From contig JALLAP010000184.1 of the NCBI GenBank assembly GCA_036939355.1, positions 1 to 16,976 of the forward strand: DNA of 16,976 bases, in the 5' to 3' direction. Below the pieces are notes generated by a model that did not search any database, had not been told where the DNA came from, and was given only the letters and a program-made list of their open reading frames with translations. Below are positions 1 to 8,364 of the stretch, in pieces. Source of the DNA: Thalassiosira profunda. Taxonomy: Eukaryota > Bacillariophyta > Thalassiosirophyceae > Thalassiosirales > Thalassiosiraceae. A program made the translations under genes and the position numbers. The first letter of the stretch is position 1. Each line of letters opens with the position of its first letter.

Positions 1-149
1 GAAACCGACATTGACACCTACCTAGCTTTCACCTACATAAATTCGTTTTTTTTTTTGCTCTCTGCGTGCCCGCTACTTTGGGCTAGCAAAGCTTATCGAT
101 TTTTTGCACTTAGCTTTAGCCTTCACACCACAACCAAACGAGGCACCAC

Positions 150-3100
150 ATGGCGGCCGAAACGACTCCCCCCAGCGGCGGCGACGCCACCGCCGCCTTC
201 CAGCGGTACCTCCTCGACCGCCTCGGCCTCCTCCCCGACGAGATCGACTGGCCGTCCAAAACCGACGCCGGCGAAATCGACGGTGCATCGGCTGACGTGC
301 GCGCCTCCACCACCGGAGGCGTGGGAGGGTCCGCGTGGAGGGCGCGGGATCCCCTCTCCTCCCTATTGGGGGACGACGCCCGCGTCACGTCGGAGGGGGG
401 AGCGACGCCGCTGGAGACGTCGATGCAGGAATTGGCCGAGGGCGACAAATCCAATTCCGCTGCCACTCCCGAGCTCATCTCCCTCGCGTCGATCTTGGAC
501 CCGCTGCTCCCCAACAAACCCTATCCCACTCCAAATTCGCTGGATGTCAATGTCGCGAAGAAGGCGTTCGACGCTGCCGCCCTGGCCGTGGTCCGGGGGA
601 CCCGCCGCTCGCCGGAGGCGTCGACGGCCGAGGGGAGCGTGGCAGTCGACCCATCCGAGGAAACAGCGGCGCCGCCACCCAGCCACGGGTACGAGCCGCC
701 CCTCCTCCGCGCCGCCGAAGCCATCCGCACGTCCCGCCGGGAGTGCCTCGACGCCGCATCCAACGCCCCGTCGGTTCCCCAGTTCTTGAAGAAAAACAAT
801 ACGATTCCGTGGTTTCACGTCCCGTTGGTGGCCAGGGGGGGACGGAATGGGTCGGGGTCGGGCGAGGGAGGACGGGCGGGGACCCCCTCGTCGCTTGCGG
901 GCAGTCCTGACAGGGTAGGGAGCGCGGTGGTTGCCGTTAAGAAGGAGGGCGACGGAGAGGCGGGGCCGATGCCGGTTAAAAGTGTCATCAAGAAGGAGGG
1001 GAGCACGAAGCGGAGCGGCGAGGCCTCCCCGGGGGACGTGGGCGCATCGACGGTCAAGCGTCCCAAATTGGACGACGACGACACCGTCCACCCGCACATC
1101 TCAAAAAATAAGAGTCCCGCCGCGGGGAAGACGCCCAAGGGCTCGGACAAGAAGCGCGCCCGGTCCAAAATCTTGACTCCCTCCTCCTCCGCCATTCTCA
1201 CCCCCTCCTCCGCGGCGTCGAAGCCGCTGCCCAGCCCCGAGGCGGGGCGCAAGAAGAAATTGGCTACTGTCCGTACTCCCTCCTCGGTGGAGGACGCCAT
1301 GCGCCTTTCGGGCAATGCTGCCACGGCTCGGGCCATTATCGGGGCGGCCACTTCGGGCATGTTTCGGGAATTGGATCCGGAGCGGGAGGCCAATAAGGTG
1401 AGCGACGACGAGGCCGGGCGGCGGGAGGCGGCGACGCTGGCCGGCATCGCTTCCTCTACCACTGCCAACGCTGCCAACACTGTGGTGGGGAAGAAGAAGG
1501 GGGGCCAGGTGGAAAAGAAGGAAGCAGCGGTCAATGTGGCCGACGTCCTGGCCCGCGCCAAAAAAATGGGGGACGGGGCGGCCGACAAGGCCCGGGGCAC
1601 GGCGCGGCGGGGGGACCAACGGCGGGAGTTTCGGGGGAACGGCGCCCGGGCCCGTTCCACCCTTGGTGGTGGAGAGGACGGAGCCAAGGAGAAAGGAGAG
1701 GAGGCGCGAGGAGGGGCGGCGGCGAGTCCCTTTTTGGTGCGGCCGGCCCACTCTTTGCCGCTGGCGGTGCCCAACCCCTTCGTTACGGCCGCAGGCAATG
1801 CCGGTAATTCTGCGGCCATGGACGTCGACACCCCCAACAACAGGAGCAGTGCCGCGGCACACCCGCCCGCCCCCTCGACGACCCCGACCGACCCGGAGTG
1901 GACCCAATCGTGCCGTCCCCGCCTCCTCTCGATCCTCGGCGCCGGCGCGGGTCACGCCGTGTGGCACGATCGACAGTGGGACGGCCGGGCCGCGCGGGCG
2001 GCGGATTTGTTGCGCCACCTGGCCGTAGCGCGGGGGGCATTGGGAGGGGCGAATGGAGCGTCCACGAAAGGGTATCCGAACTACGGACCGCACCTCGTCG
2101 TCACCGCGGCAGCGGACTTGGACAAGTTCGCGAGTGCGTTTGCGCGGCTCGACGAGGGGCTGGCGGTCGTGGCCAAAACGGACGAGGCCGACGAAGCGAG
2201 CGCAATCCCCGCCAACGCGGACGGCGTCCTCCTCCGCGCGTTGCCCTACCGCGGCCCGCCATCCCACCGGCGCCGCCTCCGCAAACACTTTGGAAGCCTG
2301 ATGCCCCCGCCGCAATCCCCCGCCGCGTTTCTGTCCGGCCTCCCGGACTCGCCCTTCCACGTCATCCTCACGACGTACACCGCGTTGACGGAAGATTTCG
2401 GGCACTTTTCCCAAATTCCCTTCCAGTGCGTCATCTTGGACGAGGGCCTGGGGTGGCTGGGATGCGCGGGGTCCGATCCCGCCGGGGCCCTGGGGAAAGC
2501 GTGGCACGACGCATTGTGGAATGCCTCGGACGCGGCCGACGGCGCCCTGGAGGGAGGGAAGGTGGCGGCGCCGTGGGACTTTGGCAAAGATGTTGCGAAC
2601 GGCGCCGAGCTCGACATCACGGAGTGCGAGCAACCCCGGCCGCGGCGGGGTCTGACGGCCCGGCATCGCCTCCTGCTCGCGTCGGCGATGCACGCGCGGC
2701 ACAAGGATCAAATTTACCGGGCCCCGGTATTGGGGCTGCTCTCGTTTCTCTCGCCCCCATTGGCAGACGCCGTCAAAGACGAGTGGGAACGGAGCCGGGT
2801 CTTTGGCTGCCAGAAGACCATGGCCTACCTCCGATCGGCGGTCGCGCGCGCGATCGTGGTGTACGCGGGGGATGCGACCGTCCGCCCGCCCGAAGAATTG
2901 GTCGCGCTGGCGGTCCGGGCGCTGGAGGGGGCGCTGCCCTCCCGGTTCCCCTGCGACCTCGGACGGGAGGACGGGGGGGTCGACGCCTTGGTCCAGGCCC
3001 GAAAGATTGGGCATTCGCGCAAGCATGCCGCGGCGTGGTTCCGGCCCTCGTCCGCGATGCGATCCGAGGTCGCCGCGATGAAGCTGGATCCGCTCCTCGC

Positions 3101-5045
3101 GACGGCGAAGAAATTGAACGGGCAAGGGCATTGCTGCGAAGAGATGGTCACGACGTCGAGCCTCACCCCTGCCGGAATTGGCGGTGCGGTGTTGGGACTG
3201 TCGGCCTACCGCCCCGCCGTGCGGTGCGGGCGCGTCTTCAGCAGCGAGCAGGGGCTCAAGCAGCACATTATGTCGGTGCACGCCCCTCCCGGGACGTGGC
3301 TGTGCCGCTATTGCGCCGGCGACTGCGGGACGAGCCAGGCGCGGGCGAGCCACGAGCGGACCTGCGGGAGCCTCCAGGGCGGTGGTTCTGCGGCAGGGTC
3401 GAAGAAGAAGGACGGCCACCGACGGGTCACGGGGTACAAGGGCGTGTGGGTGCGGCCCGACAAAAAACACTTTGTCAAGGTGGACGGCCAGCCGGTCAAG
3501 GGCGACGGCGACGCTCCTCTCCTGTTTGACAGCGCCGAGGCGGCCGCGACGAAGTTCGACGAGGTCATGGCCGACAAGCGCGACGCCCAGGAATCCGAAC
3601 CGAACTACACATCGGACAGTTCCGGAGGCGCCGTCTTAGATGAGGAGGACGACGACGACGCCCCGCCGGCCGCCAAGGTGGCCAAGAAAACCGGCCACGG
3701 CACCGTCATCAACTACACCGTCCCCGCCCTCGCCGAGATCGACATCAAGAACCTCCCCCCGCACATCAAGCCCCTCCTCCGCGATCCGGCCTGGACGCCC
3801 CGCACCCAAGGCTCGAAGCGGTACGTGTACGCCTACCGCGGCGTCTGCCGGCAGCAGCGCAAGGGCCACGATCGATGGCAGAGCCAGATTTCGTGCGACG
3901 GCACCAACCACTATCTGGGGACGTTCGATTCCGAGTGGGACGCCGCGGCGTGCTACGCCTGGGCGCACTTGATTTTGTACGGCGAGGAGGCGACCGAAAA
4001 AGCGCGGTTGGAAGGAGAGGAGGCCGTGGCGGCGTACGAACGGCAGCAGAGGGACGTGGCCGAGGGGAAGAGCCCGCCCCCGGAGCCCAAGAAGAAGAAG
4101 GCGCGGCGGTCGACGCCCAAGAAGGGGATCGTGGCCGTTGCCGAAGCTGCAGCCTCCGGAGGTACGCCGAAGGGTGATTTAAACGTCGAGAGCAGATGGG
4201 AAGCAAAGGCCAGGTCTCCAAACAACGCTGATTTGCAGCCCCCATCATCTGTGCAAAAGAAGAAGGCGAAGACCATGTCGCTGAAGCAGTGGGGCAAATT
4301 GAAGACTGATGTGGCCTTCATGCTGTCGAGCGGGACCAAGGGCACCTCCAAGACGACACTCCTCACCACACGGAAGGACATTGCCGACATGAGCGAACGA
4401 CTGCTCCTCCACCACGTATCGGGCCACTTCTTGTCCGCCTCCGACAACTTCCTCCAGTCGATCCAAACGGTGGGTAGAAAGTTCAAGCTGCCGGCCTGCG
4501 TTCCCCTGAGCCGCTTCGCCCCGCCGCTGCGCGGAGAACGCAGCCGGGCCCTGCTGATCGGACTCCCCTCCGGCGAGTTTGGGTGGGAGGTCGAAAAGTT
4601 CATCGCCGCGTGCGCCAAGGCCGGCGCGGCCGAAGCCGCCGGCGCGTTCGCGACGCTGTCGGTCGAGTTCGGGGCGGCGGGGGCGAACAAATCGTTCCGC
4701 GCGCTGCTGCTGTCGAAGTCCTGCACGCTGGGGCGTGCCTCGCGGCCCTCCCCGATCAACCTGTCTCCGTCCTCCGCTCAGGCCGAGAGCACCTTGGGGA
4801 TGCCTGTGGGCAGCTTGGATTGCAACGTCGGAGGGCCGGAGCATTCCTGCAGCGAACGGGCGGCGAAGATTGAGTACCTTCCGTCGGCGCACAGCAACTT
4901 TCAATTCATGGCGTGCAACGACGACGACATTGTGACTTTGAACGGACAGCGGGTCAGCGCGAAGAGTGGACCCCTTCCTCTAAAGCACAGGGACATTTGC
5001 GGCGTTGGCGCTCGCGTCTTCGTCTTCATCGAGAAGACCGCGTAA
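150..5045 (+). CDS. Degenerate SNF2-like / C2HC zinc finger / double AP2-like / FHA multidomain nuclear protein
   Basis: Uninterrupted 1631-codon frame; the ATG at 150 sits in a good context (caccacATGG) and no in-frame stop interrupts it. Residues 1-590 are low-complexity, Ala/Ser/Gly/Lys-rich with basic nuclear-localisation-like stretches. Residues about 590-900 resemble the first half of a SNF2 ATPase core: HLVV near 648, a segment like 'FHVILTTYTAL' before a DEGx-type motif II (VILDEG, 761-766), RLLLASA near 840 where motif III falls, and LGLLSFLSPPL at 861-871. No GKT/S Walker A is visible where motif I belongs (about 597-616), and no helicase C-terminal half follows. A C2HC finger follows (C1052, C1055, H1068, C1072), then AP2-like domains at about 1095-1148 and 1226-1290 (YRGV, LGTFDSEWDAA, YAWAHLILYGEEA). 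A C-terminal FHA-like domain spans about 1525-1629 (LGR, NG and ICGVGARVFVF). Inferred role: a nuclear, DNA-binding, phospho-reading scaffold or chromatin factor, probably without ATPase activity. The gene model is well supported; the function is inferred. Confidence 0.88.
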   Translation: MAAETTPPSGGDATAAFQRYLLDRLGLLPDEIDWPSKTDAGEIDGASADVRASTTGGVGGSAWRARDPLSSLLGDDARVTSEGGATPLETSMQELAEGDKSNSAATPELISLASILDPLLPNKPYPTPNSLDVNVAKKAFDAAALAVVRGTRRSPEASTAEGSVAVDPSEETAAPPPSHGYEPPLLRAAEAIRTSRRECLDAASNAPSVPQFLKKNNTIPWFHVPLVARGGRNGSGSGEGGRAGTPSSLAGSPDRVGSAVVAVKKEGDGEAGPMPVKSVIKKEGSTKRSGEASPGDVGASTVKRPKLDDDDTVHPHISKNKSPAAGKTPKGSDKKRARSKILTPSSSAILTPSSAASKPLPSPEAGRKKKLATVRTPSSVEDAMRLSGNAATARAIIGAATSGMFRELDPEREANKVSDDEAGRREAATLAGIASSTTANAANTVVGKKKGGQVEKKEAAVNVADVLARAKKMGDGAADKARGTARRGDQRREFRGNGARARSTLGGGEDGAKEKGEEARGGAAASPFLVRPAHSLPLAVPNPFVTAAGNAGNSAAMDVDTPNNRSSAAAHPPAPSTTPTDPEWTQSCRPRLLSILGAGAGHAVWHDRQWDGRAARAADLLRHLAVARGALGGANGASTKGYPNYGPHLVVTAAADLDKFASAFARLDEGLAVVAKTDEADEASAIPANADGVLLRALPYRGPPSHRRRLRKHFGSLMPPPQSPAAFLSGLPDSPFHVILTTYTALTEDFGHFSQIPFQCVILDEGLGWLGCAGSDPAGALGKAWHDALWNASDAADGALEGGKVAAPWDFGKDVANGAELDITECEQPRPRRGLTARHRLLLASAMHARHKDQIYRAPVLGLLSFLSPPLADAVKDEWERSRVFGCQKTMAYLRSAVARAIVVYAGDATVRPPEELVALAVRALEGALPSRFPCDLGREDGGVDALVQARKIGHSRKHAAAWFRPSSAMRSEVAAMKLDPLLATAKKLNGQGHCCEEMVTTSSLTPAGIGGAVLGLSAYRPAVRCGRVFSSEQGLKQHIMSVHAPPGTWLCRYCAGDCGTSQARASHERTCGSLQGGGSAAGSKKKDGHRRVTGYKGVWVRPDKKHFVKVDGQPVKGDGDAPLLFDSAEAAATKFDEVMADKRDAQESEPNYTSDSSGGAVLDEEDDDDAPPAAKVAKKTGHGTVINYTVPALAEIDIKNLPPHIKPLLRDPAWTPRTQGSKRYVYAYRGVCRQQRKGHDRWQSQISCDGTNHYLGTFDSEWDAAACYAWAHLILYGEEATEKARLEGEEAVAAYERQQRDVAEGKSPPPEPKKKKARRSTPKKGIVAVAEAAASGGTPKGDLNVESRWEAKARSPNNADLQPPSSVQKKKAKTMSLKQWGKLKTDVAFMLSSGTKGTSKTTLLTTRKDIADMSERLLLHHVSGHFLSASDNFLQSIQTVGRKFKLPACVPLSRFAPPLRGERSRALLIGLPSGEFGWEVEKFIAACAKAGAAEAAGAFATLSVEFGAAGANKSFRALLLSKSCTLGRASRPSPINLSPSSAQAESTLGMPVGSLDCNVGGPEHSCSERAAKIEYLPSAHSNFQFMACNDDDIVTLNGQRVSAKSGPLPLKHRDICGVGARVFVFIEKTA

Positions 5046-5094
5046 ACCGCGTAACAACTATCTAAGCAATTAGATTGCACAATATTCCTTTTCC

Positions 5095-5100
5095 TTTATT
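5095..5100 (-). terminator. Probable poly(A) signal (AATAAA) of the SDR gene
   Basis: On the minus strand AATAAA lies about 30 nt past the SDR stop codon at 5131, a normal place for a eukaryotic polyadenylation signal. It falls in the 85-bp spacer shared with the 3' end of gene 1, so the two 3'UTRs must be very short or overlap. Confidence 0.45.
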
Positions 5101-5130
5101 TGCTCATGACCACAACGCAAGCTTTGTCGC

Positions 5131-5994
5131 TCAAGGAATGTTGCTCAAAATGCCCTTCATCGTCTCCTCCAATTGCTGGCAAGCACCAAGATCGCACGCG
5201 TCCGGATGCGGCCGCGCAAACCTCCCCGCGTCGTTGTCAAAGTAACGCCCATGCGCGCCGGCGAACTTCTTAGAGAGAGCAGCCTCCACCAGGATGTCCG
5301 ATCCTTGCGAGATGTCCTTCCCTTCCGCTCCGTACGCATTTCTAACCATCTTTGTCCCCAGGAACGAGCCAGGGTTCACAGAAACTACCATCGGACCTCC
5401 CGCAGCCTTCTCTCGCTCTCCCATCGAATGCGACCACATCGTCAAGGCCAGCTTGCTCTGGGCGTACGCCGCTCCGTCGCTGAGGGGTCGATTGCCTGCA
5501 AGCGCATTCATATCCACGGGAGACTGCGCTGCAGAAGACAGGTTGACGATGCGGCCCGCGGGGCCGAGCTTTGCAATCAAAGCGTCCGCGAGGATGTACG
5601 GCGCAAAGGTATTCACGACAAAGCGCACGTCGTGCCCATCCGAAGTGCGAGGCGACGACGTCACGAAGACGCCCGCGTTGTTGATGAGGAGGTCGAGGCG
5701 TCCCTCGCGCGTGGCGAGCGATCTGGCCATCTTCCGGACCGCGCTTAGATCCGAGAGGTCGGCCTGCACCGTATTCACCTGCGTCACTTTCGTCAGCTCC
5801 GCCTCGACCTTCGCGAGCTTGGCGGCGCTCCGCCCGTGCACGATCAGCGCGTGACCTTTGGCCGCGAGGGCGCGGGCGGTGGCGAGGCCGATGCCGTCGG
5901 TGGCGCCCGTGATGAGGATGGTTTTGCTCATGCTCGATAGAGCTTCGGCCAGGGCGAAGGCGAGGGTTGCAATGATCAGGATCGCCTTGCCCAT
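5131..5994 (-). CDS. Short-chain dehydrogenase/reductase (SDR), retinol dehydrogenase/WWOX-like
   Basis: 287 codons from ATG at 5994 to TGA at 5131. A classical SDR Rossmann fold is readable: cofactor-binding TGATDGIG at residues 29-36, HGR at 53-55 (arginine after beta-2, which suggests NADP(H)), NNAG at 105-108, N128, the active-site serine in NLSSAA (153-154) and YAQSK with Y177 and K181. The full catalytic tetrad is present, so an active NAD(P)-dependent oxidoreductase is expected; the substrate cannot be read. Layout and length match the retinol dehydrogenase/WWOX/protochlorophyllide-reductase-like branch. The first 21 residues are hydrophobic (MGKAILIIATLAFALAEALS), like a signal peptide or anchor. 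A second in-frame ATG at 5931 (M22) starts exactly at the domain edge and would give a 266-residue cytosolic form. It converges with gene 1 (85-bp gap) and diverges from gene 3. Confidence 0.9.
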   Translation of the reverse strand: MGKAILIIATLAFALAEALSSMSKTILITGATDGIGLATARALAAKGHALIVHGRSAAKLAKVEAELTKVTQVNTVQADLSDLSAVRKMARSLATREGRLDLLINNAGVFVTSSPRTSDGHDVRFVVNTFAPYILADALIAKLGPAGRIVNLSSAAQSPVDMNALAGNRPLSDGAAYAQSKLALTMWSHSMGEREKAAGGPMVVSVNPGSFLGTKMVRNAYGAEGKDISQGSDILVEAALSKKFAGAHGRYFDNDAGRFARPHPDACDLGACQQLEETMKGILSNIP

Positions 5995-6346
5995 GAGATT
6001 GCGCCAGTGCTATCGACGCGGGTCTCCTATTGATTTTATGGCGTTGTGTGGGTTGCCACAGAGGACGGCGAACGCTGCATGCAGTGTATGTATCATCTCC
6101 ACCTACCGCCCCGCATCTCGATCGGAGGGTGGTGGCGGCAGGGCGGGCGGGCGCGGCGGGGAGGAGCGGATTTCTACAGAGGAATTAAACAAAATTAACG
6201 GAGGAATCAGTATGAATAGGGAAGGAAGGAGATACTCGGCCAAACATCATCATTCAGCGGAAGCAGAAGAGAGGCCGGAGGCAGCAACCTTTGGCACGAA
6301 CGATGAGCCCTCCCGCGGCGATGGCCGCCGCTCCCATTCCTTCACC
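5995..6346. promoter_or_regulatory. Divergent spacer between SDR and the type I membrane protein gene
   Basis: 352 bp with no supported gene; it must hold both 5'UTRs and probably a shared promoter. It contains a perfect 10-bp palindrome CTGCATGCAG at 6075-6084, found again in the spacer at 11025-11034. A frame on the plus strand runs through it but has no protein-like character before the signal peptide at 6347. No clear TATA box was found. Confidence 0.5.
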
Positions 6347-7345
6347 ATGACGCGCCTCCTCTTGCTCGCCGCGGGCCTTGCCTGCACCACGGCGCCGTCG
6401 GCCGGCGGCATCGCCCCGCCCTCCTCGCCCGACGTTCCTCCCTCTGATTTGATGTCGCCTCACGCTCATCTAGGTGAGACGAGAATCTTGCAATCCGACG
6501 ACGCCCTCGCCACCATCCAAAAGCTCGAGGACGGCGCCCTCTCCGTCCGACCGCACTGCTACGTCTCCGCCCCCTCCGTCGACGACATTCTGGTGTGGTG
6601 CGACATCTACCTGCCGTTCGGGCTGGAAACCAAAGCTGAAATAAAGGAGGGGACCTGCGAGGCGTTCACCGAGGTTGCGGCGGGGGACACCTACTTGCTG
6701 GGGGTGGCGAGTCCCGTATTTTATCCCGAGATATCCGACGAGGAGAAGCGGCGGGGGACGTTCGATCACTCGTACTGCGCGAGGATGGACGTGTTTCACG
6801 ATGCAACGGAGACGGGGGAGGCCGTGAGCGTGTTGGAGAGGAGGTATCCCGTGGAGGTCAGTTTCAACTTTACGGGCGAGGTGGAGGACGAAATTACCGT
6901 GAGCTTGGCGGATTTCTCCATCAACTTTGGAGACGCGATCGATGACGCTGATGTTGAGGGAGAAAGGGTCGAGAAACAGCCCCCGTCTGATACATCGGAC
7001 GGGGAAGATACCGGCGGAAGCAATAATACGGGGATGTACATTGGCCTGAGCGTGGCGGCGGGAGTAGCTGTTATCGTCGCACTGGCCGTGATTATCCGGG
7101 GAAGGAGGAGGATGAAGAGATTGCAGAGGGAGACAGGGGGGACACAATGCGGAGAGGAGGAAGAGTCGACGAGGAGGGTGTTCGAAGAATGGATGCGTAG
7201 CGGTGCTCCGGGGGAGGGCGGAGATGCTCCACCGGAGAAAATCATCACCAATGCAATACCCGCGCCAGCACCCTCGCCAGCGAGCCGTTTCATCGCTGAG
7301 CGGTGGCAACGAGCAGGGAGAGCCGGAGTGGATTGGCGATGTTGA
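6347..7345 (+). CDS. Type I single-pass membrane protein, unknown function
   Basis: The frame is open from further upstream, but the ATG at 6347 (context caccATGa) begins a clear signal peptide (MTRLLLLAAGLACTTAPSAG), so I choose it; this gives 332 residues. The mature ectodomain (about 20-228) has four cysteines in PHCYV, VWCDI, GTCEA and SYCAR, which could form two disulfides, and N-glycosylation sequons NFT and NNT. An acidic Ser/Asp/Gly-rich juxtamembrane stretch is followed by one transmembrane helix at about 232-252 (IGLSVAAGVAVIVALAVI). A stop-transfer cluster (RGRRRMKR) and a cytoplasmic tail of about 75 residues complete it. The topology is N-out/C-in at the plasma membrane or an endomembrane. 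I do not recognise the family; it could be a surface receptor-like or adhesion protein. Alternative upstream ATG: 6212. It converges with the sulfotransferase-like gene at 7474 (128-bp gap). Confidence 0.75.
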   Translation: MTRLLLLAAGLACTTAPSAGGIAPPSSPDVPPSDLMSPHAHLGETRILQSDDALATIQKLEDGALSVRPHCYVSAPSVDDILVWCDIYLPFGLETKAEIKEGTCEAFTEVAAGDTYLLGVASPVFYPEISDEEKRRGTFDHSYCARMDVFHDATETGEAVSVLERRYPVEVSFNFTGEVEDEITVSLADFSINFGDAIDDADVEGERVEKQPPSDTSDGEDTGGSNNTGMYIGLSVAAGVAVIVALAVIIRGRRRMKRLQRETGGTQCGEEEESTRRVFEEWMRSGAPGEGGDAPPEKIITNAIPAPAPSPASRFIAERWQRAGRAGVDWRC

Positions 7346-7473
7346 GCTTTCGTTGGCAGCGGGATGAGAATATCAAGGCAGGGGAATCAAAAAATTAAGA
7401 GAGCAGGGTCGGTTATTGAACATTAAGTGGGGAGATAACTCTCTGCGATGAAGGGGGGCATAGGTAGCTCTCG

Positions 7474-8364
7474 TTAGCACAAATCGCTGATTTTACGCCT
7501 ATGCATCCACTGTTTGTCTGAAAGGGCCTTTGCTTTCTGGTAAACTGCATTGTCGTGCTCAAAATGCTCGTCCCACGATGATTCTTCATCCGCAGTGCGA
7601 TTCGAGGCATTCGAGCCAACTCCTTTCTCTGCCTTTGTGAACTTGCCAGGCAGAGCGAAGTCGTCCCAGCCAAAGATTGTCCGAAACATATCCGTGCTGC
7701 GATTGCGATCTTCCATGATGTTGATGAAATCTAATCGGTCGAGCCATTGCAGCGATTTGGGTGCAGCATCGGTAACATTCACGTCGCTCCAGAGTTTGCC
7801 CCCCAGAAAGGACAACAGAGAATGATCGCGCCGGAGTCGACAACTTTTCGATTCGTCCAGCAGGTATTCCGCGAAACTTTGATAGTGCAGGCACTTTTCG
7901 TAGCCGTGCTGGATCTCCCGCAGCCACGACCGTTCGAGATCGACCGGTTTCCTCACTTGCGTGAATGTGATGTATCGCTTCTCGTCGAACAATATCCGTC
8001 GCTCGTCGGCCGTCAGCTCCGACAGCGAGTGTTCGTAGTGCAGAAAGGTGACGTTGGCGCAGCCGGGGTCGGTCAAATACCGGCACGGCGATCCTTTCCA
8101 TCGCAAGGTGGCGCGCTGTTCGCGGTTCCGTCGGGCCAGTGCGTTCGTGTACGTCCCCCCGGCCTTGGACACGTGGTGGAAGAAGATCGGCCGTCGGGTT
8201 GAGGAATCGTTGCGGCAGCCCGGCCGCGCCTCTTTGGGCAAATTTTGTTTTGTTTTTGTGCGCCACGCGGCACCATTGCCCTCCGTGGGGAACCAGATTT
8301 TTTGGACGAGGCAGCAGAGGGCGAGCGTGCCCGTGCCCAGGGCCCATTGAGCGACGGACATCAT
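7474..8364 (-). CDS. Membrane-anchored sulfotransferase-like protein (type II topology)
   Basis: 296 codons from ATG at 8364; a second ATG follows immediately. A short hydrophobic segment at residues 4-25 fits a Golgi signal anchor, followed by a stem and a luminal domain. FFHHVSKAGGT (61-71) matches the 5'-phosphosulfate-binding loop of carbohydrate sulfotransferases of the HS2ST/Sulfotransfer_2 type, with K67 as the conserved lysine. VRKPVDLERSW (137-147) matches the 3'-phosphate-binding motif RxPxxxxxS, with R138 and S146, but the usual D/N after the arginine is K139. N-glycosylation sequons NVT, NRS, NAS and NRT support a luminal location. Expected reaction: sulfate transfer from PAPS to a glycan hydroxyl or similar acceptor. 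Remote from gene 6 beyond the two motifs, so not a recent duplicate. Sulfotransferase-fold assignment fairly sure, substrate unknown. Confidence 0.8.
   Translation of the reverse strand: MMSVAQWALGTGTLALCCLVQKIWFPTEGNGAAWRTKTKQNLPKEARPGCRNDSSTRRPIFFHHVSKAGGTYTNALARRNREQRATLRWKGSPCRYLTDPGCANVTFLHYEHSLSELTADERRILFDEKRYITFTQVRKPVDLERSWLREIQHGYEKCLHYQSFAEYLLDESKSCRLRRDHSLLSFLGGKLWSDVNVTDAAPKSLQWLDRLDFINIMEDRNRSTDMFRTIFGWDDFALPGKFTKAEKGVGSNASNRTADEESSWDEHFEHDNAVYQKAKALSDKQWMHRRKISDLC

Noticed and set aside
1..149. Possible gene before position 150
   Set aside because: It contains only a T-run (about 47-57) and A/C-rich leader sequence; best read as promoter and 5'UTR of gene 1.
1397..1410. AAG/GTGAGC donor-like site inside gene 1
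   Set aside because: The frame stays open through it, and no matching acceptor is needed to keep the protein continuous.
1101..3470. Long open frame on the minus strand (789 codons) opposite gene 1
   Set aside because: It is Arg/Pro/Gly-rich with no domain, and arises from GC-rich codons of the real gene, which carries clear domains on the plus strand.
1898..3529. 543-codon plus frame overlapping gene 1
   Set aside because: Composition is Arg/Gly/Pro-rich and domain-free; it is a frame-shifted shadow of gene 1.
5858..6346. N-terminal extension of the type I membrane protein
   Set aside because: It overlaps the SDR gene antisense and would bury the signal peptide; the ATG at 6347 fits better.
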